64,000 bases of DNA from Notolepis coatsorum (GCA_963971535.1 OZ020586.1:78881996-78945995), one strand, 5' to 3'; numbered from the stretch's first letter, positions 42,186 to 52,599 are shown. Numbers and translations are program-made. The notes: a model not told the origin generated them from the letters alone.

Positions 42186-42832
42186 ACGTCAAATCACTCT
42201 TACCTGTGGCTGGTTGGATTCCAAAAATAATTTCCCAGTTATTTGATTGCCATCTGGTAGATCGATATGTCCATTGGCTGATGCTATATTCCTTTTCCTG
42301 CATACTGAATTCGGCGTCGCAAAAAGTATTAAGCCATAGCTTTAGGCTAACAGAAAAGCTAACCCGGAGTGAAAAAAAAGTGACACCCGGTCTGCAACAG
42401 GGGAAACTGCATTCTCGAGACAGCGCCAATACCAGGATCTGGCTGGTACTGCACTTTCGGAGTCCCAATATGCCTTTTCCAGACAAAATACAGCTCTGTG
42501 ACATTGAGTAGGATATTAAAATGGAATAAAAGCAAAACCGAGTTTACCACGTATATATACACGTGGTTGGCCTTCAAAGGATGCCGCCCAATCACATATT
42601 TATACGTGGTTGGCCAGGAATGTGTTAAGGTTCACCTTCCTGGAATACACTACAAGCTAACTTACGTCTGGAAAATCTGATTACTTTTGATGAATTTATA
42701 ACATTAATGAAAGACAGTCGGGAGCGGTCTGAATATCTCACTTCCTTTAAACCTAAACACTTGATTTAATTTGTTTTGTATATTATTCCATGTATTTATT
42801 CTGCGTTTGTTTTATGTTAAACTGGACTTTGA
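42186..42832. other. no gene recognised
   Basis: A 129-codon frame (42122-42511) has no motif I know. A near-palindrome ACCACGTATATATACACGTG lies at 42547-42566. The phrase ACGTGGTTGGCC occurs twice (about 42560 and 42604), so a short duplication is present. Confidence 0.4.
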
Positions 42833-43274
42833 AGAAGTCTTTATACATTGCACACATTGACAATGTCGTCATGCAGTGACACACATGCGATGGGCGGCAC
42901 ACACAGATACACACACATGCAATTTTTTTGTTGGCGTCTGATGAAATGTCGTCCTTCCCCCCCCAAGGGCAGCCGAGAGCAGACATGGGCTGCGGCATGG
43001 GGCCGTGCCCGGGGACCAATCCAAGTGCTCCTGTCCGTCTTCGTCAGGGACGCGAGAACGTTAGCGATCTGCATGTTTTTCCATTGGGTTTATCTTATCG
43101 GGAGGGGAAACCCTTGTGAGCAAGGGGTGAACATGCAAACTCCACACAGAAAGGCCCGGGAGATACCCCACCTGGGTAACTGGCAACGCGACAACCTGGT
43201 CCCCAAGCGGGAATCGAACCCTGGACCTTCTAGCTGTGAGGCGACAGTGTTAACCACTACACCATGTGGTAGCA
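42833..43274 (-). mobile_element. tRNA-derived SINE, family 1
   Basis: Inverted copy of the SINE at 22061-22508. The minus strand starts with GGTGTAGTGGTTAACACTGT, has GGGTTCGATTCCCGCTTGGG, and ends near CATGACGACA...AAAGACTTC. Confidence 0.85.
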
Positions 43275-43356
43275 TCTGTAACTTTTAATGTATTAATGTC
43301 TTAAATGCTGCTGTCTTAATCTATATTCTTAATCTCAATGAGATTTACCTGGTTAA

Positions 43357-44047
43357 AGGAACATGCCAACATTTTGGGAAATTCGCTTACCGTCTTCTCC
43401 ATCCAGAGAGACAAGAAGAGGGGGCGGCTAAGTGGCGCAGTGGGCAAGGCGCTCGCCACTAATGCAGGAGATGCTGGGTTCGAGCCCAGCTCTCGGCATT
43501 GCTACCAGCTTGGCTGGTCGTTCATACTAACGCAATTGGCAGTGTTAGGGGTGGGAAGCTGGTGGGTGGGGATCGGACGTTGTGGACAGCGACTCCTACA
43601 GGTCGGTTGGTGCGCCTGCGCAGCAGAATCGGGAAGCAACGGGGGCGGTGTGACTCTCACGCAGACCCTCGCCGCTGAGAGATTGCGCTGTGCAGGTGAA
43701 AAGATGCGACGGCTGACTCCTTGTGTACCGGAGGGGACACGTGATGCAAGGTTTCGTCCACATTGCAGCCGGCCTGTGGGAGGCATGGCCTAACAGCGTT
43801 CGAGACAGGGGAGTGTAGAATTGGACGATACGAAATTGGGATGGGAGAAAAATAGAAAATGGGAGAAAAAGTAGATCAGAGAGACAAGAAGATAGACAGT
43901 TTCCTCTCTTTGCGTTCAGTAGAAAGCTATCTTGGTGCACGTTAGTCTAGTTTAGCACAATGAATGGAAGCAGACAGTGACGGTTAACCTAGGCATTGTG
44001 CAACTAACACCTAACAAGCTAATTCCCCAAAATGTTGGCGTGTTCCT
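43357..44047. mobile_element. MITE with TTAA target, carrying a SINE
   Basis: Inverted ends AGGAACATGCCAACATTTTG (left) and its complement with CGCC (right) match over about 30 bases. TTAA flanks both sides (43353-43356 and 44048-44051). TTAA duplication is used by piggyBac and Kolobok. Without the nested SINE the element is about 220 bp and codes for nothing. Confidence 0.88.
43419..43876 (+). mobile_element. tRNA-SINE family 2, full copy
   Basis: Head with A-box-like AGTGGCGCAGTGGGC and B-box GGGTTCGAGCCC, a body shared with three other copies, and an AAATTGGGATGGGAGAAAAA end. An exact 15-bp target duplication CAGAGAGACAAGAAG flanks it (43404-43418 and 43877-43891). Confidence 0.95.
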
Positions 44048-44120
44048 TTAACAAGGCAAATGTTTTTTTCCTCAGATGTGGAGGGATACTAGCCCTTTTC
44101 ACACAGACTTTGCAGCATCT

Positions 44121-44593
44121 GGGGCGGCTGGGTGGCGCAGCGGTCTAAGCGCTCGTCACCAACGCGAGAGACACCGGTATCGAATCCGGCTGTCAACGTT
44201 GCCTCCGGCTTGGGCCGGCCGTCATACTGACTCAATTGGCAGAGTCAACGGGAGGGAAGTCGATGGGTGGTAATCTGGTCGTTGTAAACAGCGACTCCTA
44301 CAGGTCGGTCAGGGCGCCTGCACAGCAAGGACAAGAGATGGCGAGGGTAGTGTGAGCCTCCCACACGTTACACCTCGCCAATGAGAGTCCGCGCTGGCAG
44401 GTGAAAAGATGTGGCTGACTGACTCCGCATGTATCGGAGGGGACATGCGATAGATTCTTCAACCCTCCCTACGACCGACCAGTGGAGGGCACATGCGAGC
44501 AACGATCAAGACAGGGGAGGGGGGAATTGGCACGACTAAATTGGGATGGGAGAAAAACAGAAAAAGAAGGAGAAAAAGTGAATAAAAAAAAAA
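44121..44593 (+). mobile_element. tRNA-SINE family 2, full copy
   Basis: Head GGGGCGGCTGGGTGGCGCAG with B-box-like GGTATCGAATCC. Target duplication of 15 bases, GACTTTGCAGCATCT against GACTTCGCAGCATCT (44106-44120 and 44594-44608), one mismatch. Confidence 0.95.
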
Positions 44594-44608
44594 GACTTCG
44601 CAGCATCT

Positions 44609-45270
44609 TCTGGTTTTGGGTTGTCCACACTGACCTTAGCAAGACGGCATAAGTGTGTGCGTTCAGACAGAATGCTGTGATGGCGTGTTCCTGAGTCGGA
44701 TAGATGGAGAATAAAATAGAATCAGTGCGTTCTGAAATAGGTTTCCAAAGGCGCATGCGTGCAATGAAAAAATACGATCAAATTGGTATGTATAACTCAC
44801 GGTTAGTTAAGACAAGCTTTTGAAAATGTAGGACAGACTTTGCTGGTAACGGGGCAGCTGATAGGAGAGGAACCACCAAATTGTGAGTCTTTATTTATTG
44901 AGTCCAGGGCAGCCAGTTTTTTTTTTGCATTTTCTCACGTTCCATATTATTTTAATTAGACATAAAACATGTAACCTATTAGTATTATTATATCATCTTG
45001 TCAGCCTTTGTTCTATTCAAGCTATAACTGATATTGTCGTTTTTGCATTTTCTCAAGTTGCATATTATTTTAATTAGACATTAAACATGTAGCCTATTAT
45101 TATAATTATATCATGTGCGTTGTCTGTGCGCGGTGGTGCACCCTATCCCGCTATGCCGGGATCAGGATGTCCCTTACACACAGTAGCCGGGGCGGAATCA
45201 ACACGCAATTTTACCTGAAGATGGCAAAATGCCATAAAACTTTACCCCCCATTCCGTGTTCGTTCTTTTC
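44609..45270. other. interior of the ACT-flanked TIR element
   Basis: No coding region. A block of about 90 bases holding CATTTTCTCACGTTCCATAT and ATTTTAATTAGACATAAAAC is duplicated (about 44928-44990 and 45045-45110). Confidence 0.55.
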
Positions 45271-45484
45271 ACACAGAACTGCATGCCGGGATAATGGGGT
45301 ACACAGAACGGCATGCCGGGATAATGGGGTACACAGAACGGCATGCCGGGATAATGGGGTACACAGAACGGCATGCCGGGATAATGGGGTACACAGAACG
45401 GCATGCCAGGATAATGGGGTACACAGAACGGCATGCCAGGATAATGGGGTACACAGAACGGCATGCCAGGATAATGGGGTACAC
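45271..45484. repeat. 30-bp minisatellite
   Basis: Seven copies of ACACAGAACGGCATGCCGGG plus ATAATGGGGT. The first has CTGC for CGGC and the last three have CCAGG for CCGGG. Frames on both strands are open because the unit is a multiple of three. Confidence 0.97.
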
Positions 45485-45664
45485 GTCCCGGCTTTAATGG
45501 GCAGTGTAAAAGGGGCTACTCACTTGTGAAAGGGAATTCGAATCATAGCTGTGGATATACGCTCATTATACCATGGCTATGAACCAATCAGATTGCTTGA
45601 TTTGAGCTACCCGTTTTATAAAGCATATATATTAAATAGACCACATATTGCAGCAGCACCACAC

Positions 45665-45763
45665 ACAGTAGTCGATTTGCTGCTTTGCACTGAAGACTTT
45701 GCCTTCATATCCTTCAACGGTTCTTACAAATATCCAGAATACCTGTTCAGCAGCCACTGTAAA
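45665..45763 (-). pseudogene. second half of a broken ZNF exon 1 copy
   Basis: The minus strand GGCTGCTGAACAGGTATTCT and AAGAACCGTTGAAGGATATG match gene A exon 1 at 23098-23190, i.e. the AAEEVFGIFERTVEGYEG part. The first half lies at 50113-50290, so the exon is split by about 4.35 kb. No start or donor site is kept. Confidence 0.85.
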
Positions 45764-45939
45764 TGACCACAAATTATTATAGCACTTTGATACTGTCTTA
45801 TGGCATATGCTTATTATTATTAGTAAGCTTTAATTTAAGGGTTTATACATTGGTCAATGATTATCAAAATGTGTCTTTGTTTTATAATGTTTTACATTAA
45901 TGTTCTATTTAGAAACTGTGTGTGTTCTGTTTAATATCT

Positions 45940-46260
45940 CCTCATCTCGAGGGACTCCAGCAAGCTGAACAAGCTGGTGAAGAAGGCTAGTTCCATAGTG
46001 GGTGGTGGCTGAGAGGAGGATGAGGAAAAAGCTAGAAGCCATCCTGGAGAACCCCTCCCACCCCCTCTATGAGGAGCTAGCCAGAATGAAGAGCACATTC
46101 AGCCAAAGACTCATTCCCCCCTGACACACAACAAACTGCCTGGGCCGGTCCTTTATACCGGTAGCCTTCAGGCTCTTCAACCAAGGACTCGGGGGGCCGG
46201 CTCTGCTGCCAGGAGAACTAACGGCGTCAGAACTCGAGACGTGAGAACTCGACTCATATG
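45940..46260 (+). pseudogene. LINE C-terminal remnant
   Basis: SKLNKLVKKASSIVG and NPSHPLYEELARMKSTFSQR are typical C-terminal motifs of fish I/Nimb- or RTE-like LINEs, related to but not the same as the remnant at 34941-35230. Frames are broken after SSIVG. Confidence 0.68.
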
Positions 46261-46304
46261 CACTCATTGTACTATCTTGTATTTTTTACTTTTTATATTG
46301 TATA

Positions 46305-46366
46305 TTGATTGATTGAAAATGTTATTACCAGATTGCAGAATGGGTACAATACAGTATGCAGACCAG
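46305..46366 (-). repeat. CR1-like LINE 3' tail (left part)
   Basis: GATTGATTGAAAATGTTATT then CAGAATGGGTACAATACAGT. It continues at 47891 after the TIR element. Confidence 0.82.
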
Positions 46367-46584
46367 GGCCCTATTCCCCGTACCTGGTTCAACTAAGTCG
46401 ATCAAGAGTCCCATTATCCAGATTCAATTAACCCGATGTTTGAATCCGGGATTTTCCTGTTCCTCGAAGGTGGATTCAGTCTCGTTCATTTGAACCAGAC
46501 TTGAGACTCAGGATAATTGCGCGCGCCCGCCTCAGCTGAAAAGACAGCAAGTGTCGATAGCAGAAATCCTGATTTTCTAACGGC

Positions 46585-46615
<31 letters not shown>

Positions 46616-47890
46616 TAAAACTTTGATTTAAAACTTTATTAATAGATTGCAGAATGGGTACAATGCAGTACGGCTCCATAGCCTCGCCGACCAGTTAAAT
46701 GCATAATCTATAGGCTAATTTTAAATCCCTCATTACCCCAATCAATCAGATTATATTTCTTTAAACGTACCTGCTGGCAGTATAGGCTTATGGAATGAAT
46801 AATCAAATGAGATCTTGCTAGCGGAAATAATTAGTTCAGCTCTTTCAGAATAACGATAAAAACAAGCCCAAATAGTATATCTAATTGATACGAATTATAT
46901 CATGAGGATATCTGTATGTGCTTAGGTATTATGTACTATATAAATACATGGTTTCCAAAGAGAGGCTTGGAGGGAGGCTTGCAGTTACACTATTAATCAG
47001 GTTTTAATCTGTTTCGGACCTAATCCATACATGCATTGAATTGATTACCATTTGGTTTATACCAGTGACACCTCATGTTCATCATCAGATAACAGTGCTT
47101 GAAAAGATAAATGCATTTTCTCAAATTCATTCATCAAAAACGTCAAAGGCTCATTCAATTTATCAAGTCACGTCACGTCATCAAATCCATCAAACAGCGC
47201 ATCTCCTCATATATTTTAATCCCAGTTACAATATCACAATAACGTGTGACACTGTCACAGTGATACAATTAAATACTCCACAGATTCAGATTCCTCATAA
47301 TTCATATCCACAATCCGCGCATAGACGCTTCAGCTTAAATGAAACGCATCCGGGTGCTCCGTTAAGCAAATACACAGCGAAGAATATTAAACTAATCAGA
47401 GCCAAACACCCGATAGGTTTCATTCATTAAAAATATCCCAGCGGGATTCACATTTGCAATGATCCGTTTAGTCAGTTATTAAAATAACTGTGTGTCGCGA
47501 CTCGCGAGCGCCTTATCCGTATAAATATGACGTGCATTATATAGGACAAAGTAAATTCATAGGCTGAATATGATTTATTATCAGCGTTACTGCAGACCTA
47601 TTACTTTACATTTCAAACGAAGCACAAAAACATAATTCAGAATGGCATAATGGGATCTAGACTGTGAGAAATATTTCAGGAAGCGAGCTGGGATTTCTTT
47701 GCGGGGGCGTGGCCATAGTTCATCCAGCTAACTGAACTTAACCCTGCCCTCGACCAGGTTCAAACTTTTTGATCTGTTGTCATAGTGATTTAGACAATCG
47801 AGCGTCGGGGAATGGAAAGGTCTGGCTTAAGTCAAGCTATGCTGAAAATGATCCGGCTAACTCAGTTAGCCAGATACGGGGAACGGGGCC
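46367..47890. mobile_element. TIR element with CAG target
   Basis: Ends GGCCCTATTCCCCGTACCTG and the complement of GGCCCCGTTCCCCGTATCTG form imperfect inverted repeats of about 20 bases. CAG flanks both sides (46364-46366 and 47891-47893). It splits a LINE tail. GGCC starts and a 3-bp duplication fit PIF/Harbinger in general form; no transposase is seen. A LINE tail is nested at 46585-46680. Confidence 0.78.
46585..46680 (-). repeat. CR1-like LINE 3' tail nested in TIR element
   Basis: Seven to eight GATT units, then TTAAAACTTTATTAATAGAT and GCAGAATGGGTACAATGCAG. Cut off after about 95 bases. Confidence 0.82.
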
Positions 47891-48215
47891 CAGAGAGACT
47901 TTCATCTTGTTTACGTCAATTCATAACATTTATGACATACACGACATACAGTACTGTAGTTACATCCAGACATTTATGACATACAAGATATACAAATATA
48001 CAGTACTGTTTACAGACTTTCTAAAAGAGAATATATACATTTGAGGGGGAGGAAACTGTACAGTTGGGTGGGGGGGGTTTGGACATTTACTGGGGCCAGT
48101 TTCGAATTGTGGCCTCCTGTAGGTGCGGTTTTGAAGGTGGGTAGGGATTCACATTCCTTTACGGCTGTGGGTAGGGCGTTCCACATTGTTGTGGCATAAT
48201 TGCGAAATGTGTCTA
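47891..48215 (-). repeat. CR1-like LINE 3' UTR and C-terminus (right part)
   Basis: Continues 46305-46366: GAGAGACTTTCATCTTGTTT, then GAGGGGGAGGAAACTGTACA and the antisense of the last codons (MWNALPTAVKECESLPTFK-type text). Confidence 0.85.
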
Positions 48216-48227
48216 TAGTATATAGAG

Positions 48228-48355
48228 CAGGGGTGGGCAATTAACTTTTACAAGGGGCCACATGAGAAACCTGAACTGTGTTGGAGGGCCGAACCAATGA
48301 TAACTTGAACTTAAAGTCTGATATAGAGTATAGTAGTATAGAGACTGTGAAGCTT
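48228..48355. repeat. hAT left-end fragment
   Basis: CAGGGGTGGGCAATTAACTT followed by GGGCCACATGAGAAACC and GGAGGGCCGAA is a typical hAT terminus. No matching right end was found. Confidence 0.6.
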
Positions 48356-48830
48356 TGTACCCCCCCCCCCCCCCCCAATTCTAATTTGAAACTTGAATTT
48401 CCCCAAGGGGATTAATAAAGGATCATCTTATTTTATCTTATCTCAGTTGCAGTCCAAATATGAGACAATTCAAACTAATTTATAAGGAAATGATGTTCAC
48501 GAGGTACAGGGATGAGGAAGGGACTTGATATTCACGGGTGTTTACATTTTTACTTTATTTCTTTCATGTTTTACATATATAGTTTTTGTTTTGCATATAT
48601 ATTTGTTTTGAAATGTTTTAAATTAGTACTCATTTGAGTAGTGGAAAAGGGGTAGGATTAAATAAGTATACTTCTTCCTACTCCTTTTCTAACATGTAAA
48701 TTGAGTTATGTTTTGCTTTTATTTAGCTATTTATTTTGTTTGAGTTATGTTTTGATTTTGTTTAGTTATTTATTTTGTTTGTATTCATTTACATGTTCGA
48801 AATAAAGATTTCAAATCAGTGTATGCACTT
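48356..48830 (+). repeat. two LINE 3' tails
   Basis: A C run (48360-48376) precedes TTCCCCAAGGGGATTAATAA plus AGGATCATCTTA (to about 48445). A second tail has GGGGTAGGATTAAATAAGTA and ends AATAAAGATTTCAAATCAG (about 48820). Both are 3' ends of fish LINEs without coding. Confidence 0.55.
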
Positions 48831-48837
48831 TCCTTTA

Positions 48838-49823
48838 GGTCGCTTTCACATATAGTTTTGGTGGACTCGGTGCGGTTCTGGTGGTGAAGTTGCAACATTG
48901 TTGCATTCTTCATTTGGTTCGCCTGCGTTCACACTAAAATCTGTGAGGCGCACCAAACTATCTGAACAATGTCACGCGGTCGAAAAGGGCGCTCGTCTAT
49001 TGGACACAATGGAGAGTGGAAATCCCTCCCCTTCAGAAAGTGAAATGCGGAAATACACAAACTGCGTAGCCGTGAGCAGGCGTGATAGTAGCAGAGGCGT
49101 GGCACTGATAGAGAGTGGAAATGTGTGTGTGGCTGCGAGCCCGTGTGTGCGCGCGCGCGTGTGTGGACTGCGATCCATGTCTGACTCCAGATCAGCGGAT
49201 CACCCAAGTCTGTCCACGAGACATGTTTACACAGTGTGCTTGTACTGCCGTGTGCCACGGTATTAATAATAAGCCGTGTTTCTATTGGACAGTGGAAATG
49301 TGTGTGTGGCTGCGAGCCCTTGTGTGCGCGCGCGCGTGTGTGTGTGTCGGTGTGTGGACTGCGAGCCCTGGCTCCAGAACAGCGGAGGCTAGTTGTTCTA
49401 TTGAAGCCGATTACCACCATCCTCTCGCTAAACAACTTGTACACCACGTTGTTTTTATGAGTTGTTTTTATTTGCAGTGAATGCTGTGCGCCTCGGTAAT
49501 AATAATAAGCCGCGTTTTTTCTTCCTTCTTCCCAAGATGCACAGTATATAGATATATAGATAGATAAGAGAGATATATGCAGTGTGCTTGTTTTGCAGAA
49601 TTGCAGTGAATGCTGCGAGCGGTGGTAATAATAACCACTTCCTACATTTGGTCCGCGTTTGGTTCGATGAAGCCGAACCGAAACCTACGTTTTCAGGCGG
49701 ACCAGAGTTCGCCTGCTTGGTCCGCGGACCGAGTTCGACGCGCATTCACACAAACCCGAAAAACCGGACTATCGAATTCTGGTCCGAAAGTCCGGACCAA
49801 ACAGCCCCTGTGTGAAAGCGACC
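48838..49823. mobile_element. TIR element, 986 bp, TA-flanked
   Basis: Ends GGTCGCTTTCACA and TGTGAAAGCGACC are perfect inverted repeats, flanked by TA on both sides (TAG if one base is shared). Inside, a block with GTGGAAATGTGTGTGTGGCT and GCGAGCCC plus CG-rich alternation is duplicated (about 49108 and 49292). No transposase. Superfamily not fixed. Confidence 0.8.
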
Positions 49824-50112
49824 TAGTGTCCACATGGGGGCAGAGTTCGTCTTTTGAAGAGTTGAAACCAATACAGGAAGTCACTATAGAGAACGATAGA
49901 GCGAACACAAACGAACTTTTGGAGAGTACTATCGCTCACATAGATATGATCGCTCATACTAATGAATTTACACCCCTTGGTAAGCCGAATACGTGTTCAC
50001 GGTGTTACGAATGTGCTACGGTACTCAATGCTGACATTGTTCCTGTGCAAAGAAGAAAAATAAAAGTCGTGTTTGAAACTAAACCGCGTCATTATTGGGG
50101 CTGTTACAGCCG
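49824..50112. other. no recognised feature
   Basis: Rightmost part of the mosaic that splits the ZNF exon 1 copy. An open frame here has no known motif. Confidence 0.4.
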
Positions 50113-50290
50113 AAGTGAGGCATTCATTCAGTAACTCTTTTAGAATTGTATTTTGACACAATTTGAGAGACGAGAAACAGAAAAGCACAGCTTCACATTA
50201 GCAGGCTACTTGGACCTGTTGTTCCCCTAGCGACAACAACAATACGACTTCCGGTCGGACCCTTTCAAAATAAAAACGATTCTAGTCTAG
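50113..50290 (-). pseudogene. promoter and first half of a broken ZNF exon 1 copy
   Basis: The minus strand matches 22930-23100, from the ACCGGAAGTCGTATTGTTG promoter block through GGGGAACAACAGG to the exon text GAATGAATGCCTCACTTCGG. The ATG position has changed and the frame has stops. The ETS and X-box motifs are kept (50247-50254 and 50221-50234). Confidence 0.87.
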
Positions 50291-50380
50291 AGCACACAGA
50301 AACTGTTGGGGAAAGGTTTATTTTGCACATTAAAACAAAAAACTAAGCATGTAAAAGAACTTAAAGAAGCTATACAATAC

Positions 50381-50859
50381 GGGCGGCTACGTGGCGTAGT
50401 GGGCAAGGCGCTCGCCACGAAATCTGGAGACGCTGGGCTCGCCTGTTCGAGCCCAGCGCTCCACATTTGCTTTCAGTTTAGCTGGTCGTCCGTACTAATA
50501 CACATTGGCCGTATTAGGGGGTGGGAAACTGATGGGTGGGGATCGGGCGCTGTGGACAGCGACTCCTACAGGTCGGTTGGTGCGCCTGCGCAGTGGAATC
50601 AGGAAGTGTCTGGGGCAGCGTGAGCCTCCCACGCGTTACTCCTCACCACTGAGAGATCGAGCTGCGCAGGTGAAAAGATGCGACTGCTGTTACCTCAAGT
50701 ACCGGAGGGGACTTGTGCTATGTATGACTTAGTCCACATTGCAGCCGGCTTGTGGGAGGCAAGAAACAGCGTTCGTGACAGGGGAGGGTTGAATTGGATG
50801 ATACAAAATTGGGATGGGAGAAAATATAGAAAATGGGAGAAAAAGTGGATAAAAAAAAA
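50381..50859 (+). mobile_element. tRNA-SINE family 2, full copy
   Basis: Head GGGCGGCTACGTGGCGTAGT and B-box-like TTCGAGCCC, the same body, and an A-rich end. Exact 14-bp target duplication AAGCTATACAATAC (50367-50380 and 50860-50873). Confidence 0.95.
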
Positions 50860-50873
50860 AAGCTATACAATAC

Positions 50874-51194
50874 AAATTATTGCATGATAATAATTGTTAT
50901 ATCAATATAGGTATTCTCAGTACCTAACGGATACATGCTGTTCATTGGTGTGCATAGCCTTTAAAGATTAGACACTGTGCAAGTCTACTGGATTGTTTAT
51001 GGCAGCATTAAACATTATGTACAGACGCAGGAGGACCTCCACTTTCACACCCCATAGCTGAAGCTGTGTAAAATAAATTGTAGCTAGCTCTCAAAGCTAC
51101 CCAATACTACACTGACTATGTTTAACTCAGTCACCGCCCTGCAATAAACGTGCAGACTTTGAGTGGTCCAGTGTCTATTTGGAAGAGTTTTGTT
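50874..51194. other. no recognised feature
   Basis: AT-rich DNA without a supported feature. Confidence 0.4.
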
Positions 51195-51310
51195 GAGAAG
51201 CCATGCCAAGATATTTGTATCATGAAGCACTCAATATTACATACATTAAATCTAGTCAAACGCCAAGATATTTGTATCATGAAACCCTCAATATTAGTTT
51301 AGTTTAAAAA
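51195..51310. repeat. about 58-bp tandem repeat, continued at 52125-52205
   Basis: Copies of CAAGATATTTGTATCATGAA plus CCCTCAATATTA and ACATTAAATCTAGTCAAAC. Two lie left and about one and a half right of the fold-back and SINE, so these probably inserted into an existing array. Confidence 0.7.
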
Positions 51311-51372
51311 GAAATTGAGATCCAAGGCAGCTCTACAAGTTTTAAAATGCCTTTATTTTATGGCTCACATTG

Positions 51373-51880
51373 TTTAGCGAATTTTTTAATAAACCGACAT
51401 GTTTCGGCTACACAGGGCTTTCATCAGGTGAACACCGACATGTTTCGGCTACACAGGGCCTTCATCAGGTGAACACCGACATGTTTCGGCTACACAGGGC
51501 CTTCATCAGGTGAACACCGACATGTTTCGGCTACACAGGGCCTTCATCAGGTGAACACCGACATGTTTCGGCTACACAGGGCCTTCATCAGGTGAACACC
51601 GACATGTTTCGGCTACACAGGGCCTTCATCAGGTGAACACCGGCATGTTTCGGCTACACAGGGCCTTCATCAGGTGAACACTGACATGTTTCGGCTACAC
51701 AGGGCCTTCATCAGGTGAACACCGACATGTTTCGGCTACACAGGGCCTTCATCAGGTGAACACCGACATGTTTCGGCTACACAGGGCCTTCATCAGGTGA
51801 ACACCGACATGTTTCGGCCTACACAGGTGAACACCCTGATGAAGGCCCTGTGTAGACCGAAACATTTTTAATTCGCTAAA
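51373..51880. mobile_element. fold-back element with internal minisatellite
   Basis: The left end TTTAGCGAATT...ACATGTTTCGGCTACACAGG has an inverted counterpart at 51833-51880 ending AATTCGCTAAA. Between them are ten to eleven direct copies of a 41-bp unit (CCGACATGTTTCGGCTACAC plus AGGGCCTTCATCAGGTGAACA). The repeat unit is thus part of the terminal inverted repeat itself. Confidence 0.82.
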
Positions 51881-51884
51881 TCCG

Positions 51885-52085
51885 GAGGTTCCTGGTTCGA
51901 TTCCCGCTCCTCCCGGGCATCGTGTCGATGTGTCCTTGAGCAAGACACTTAACCCCCAATTGCTCCCGATGAGCAGGTTGGCACCTTGCATGGTTGCCTC
52001 CACCGTCGGTGTGTGAATAAATGGGTAAAATGTGCGTAACAAATTGTAAAGCGCTTTGGATAAAAGCGCGCTATATAAAAAAGCA
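51885..52085 (+). mobile_element. SINE-like fish repeat
   Basis: B-box-like GGTTCGATTCCCGC, then TGTCCTTGAGCAAGACACTT and GTAAAGCGCTTTGGATAAAA, phrases common in fish SINEs. The A-box part is missing on the left. Confidence 0.7.
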
Positions 52086-52210
52086 GCCATTTACCAAAGC
52101 AGCCAGAGCCATGCCCCTTAAGATACTTAGATACATTCAATCTAGTCAAACACCAAGATATTTGTATCATGAAACCCTCACTATTAGATACATTAAATCT
52201 AGTTAGTTAT

Positions 52211-52599
52211 AGTTAGTACAAAATGTGCTATAATCAAATCAAATAAATCACAACCTTAAACTATAAAAACTAAATTGCTCATAATTTATGTAGGCTACTT
52301 TCTTCAAGCTTGCTGTTATGAATTGTGTCTTTATCACATGCTTTAATTAGGCTGTTATTGTAATTGATTATTATGATAGAGAGACAAAGGCAAAATCGGA
52401 CTTAAATGTATTGACTTTTTATTGAAATGAAATTGGCTACAAAATGCGCAATCAAATTAAATGACAGCCTTAAGTCTATGAAAATAAAACTGCTCATAGA
52501 CCTAATGAAAAGGAAACAGCCTGTACAGCCAATAAATAAAATAAAAACCATGTATTTGTTGAGAGCAATAAGCACAAAATAAATGTACTTAGTCAAACA
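52211..52599. other. no recognised feature
   Basis: AT-rich, no supported feature. Confidence 0.4.

Larger units (their letters stand above)
44091..45517. mobile_element. TIR element with ACT target, carrying SINE and minisatellite
   Basis: Ends AGCCCTTTTCACAC and GTGTAAAAGGGGCT are inverted repeats with one mismatch. ACT flanks both sides (44088-44090 and 45518-45520). It contains a SINE and a 30-bp minisatellite but no transposase. A 3-bp duplication could suggest PIF/Harbinger, although ACT is not the usual TWA; superfamily left open. Confidence 0.72.

Noticed and set aside
42122-42511. 129-codon frame
   Set aside because: No motif, no repeat or splice support, and a similar-length frame exists on the opposite strand.
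45113-45529. 138-codon frame with repeated HRTACRDNG
   Set aside because: It is the 30-bp minisatellite. Frames on both strands are open equally.
47041-47430. 129-codon frame inside the CAG-flanked TIR element
   Set aside because: The composition is AT-driven and there is no transposase motif.
48898-49480. Overlapping Arg/Cys-rich frames
   Set aside because: They lie wholly inside a TIR element with GC-alternating repeats and change strand freely.
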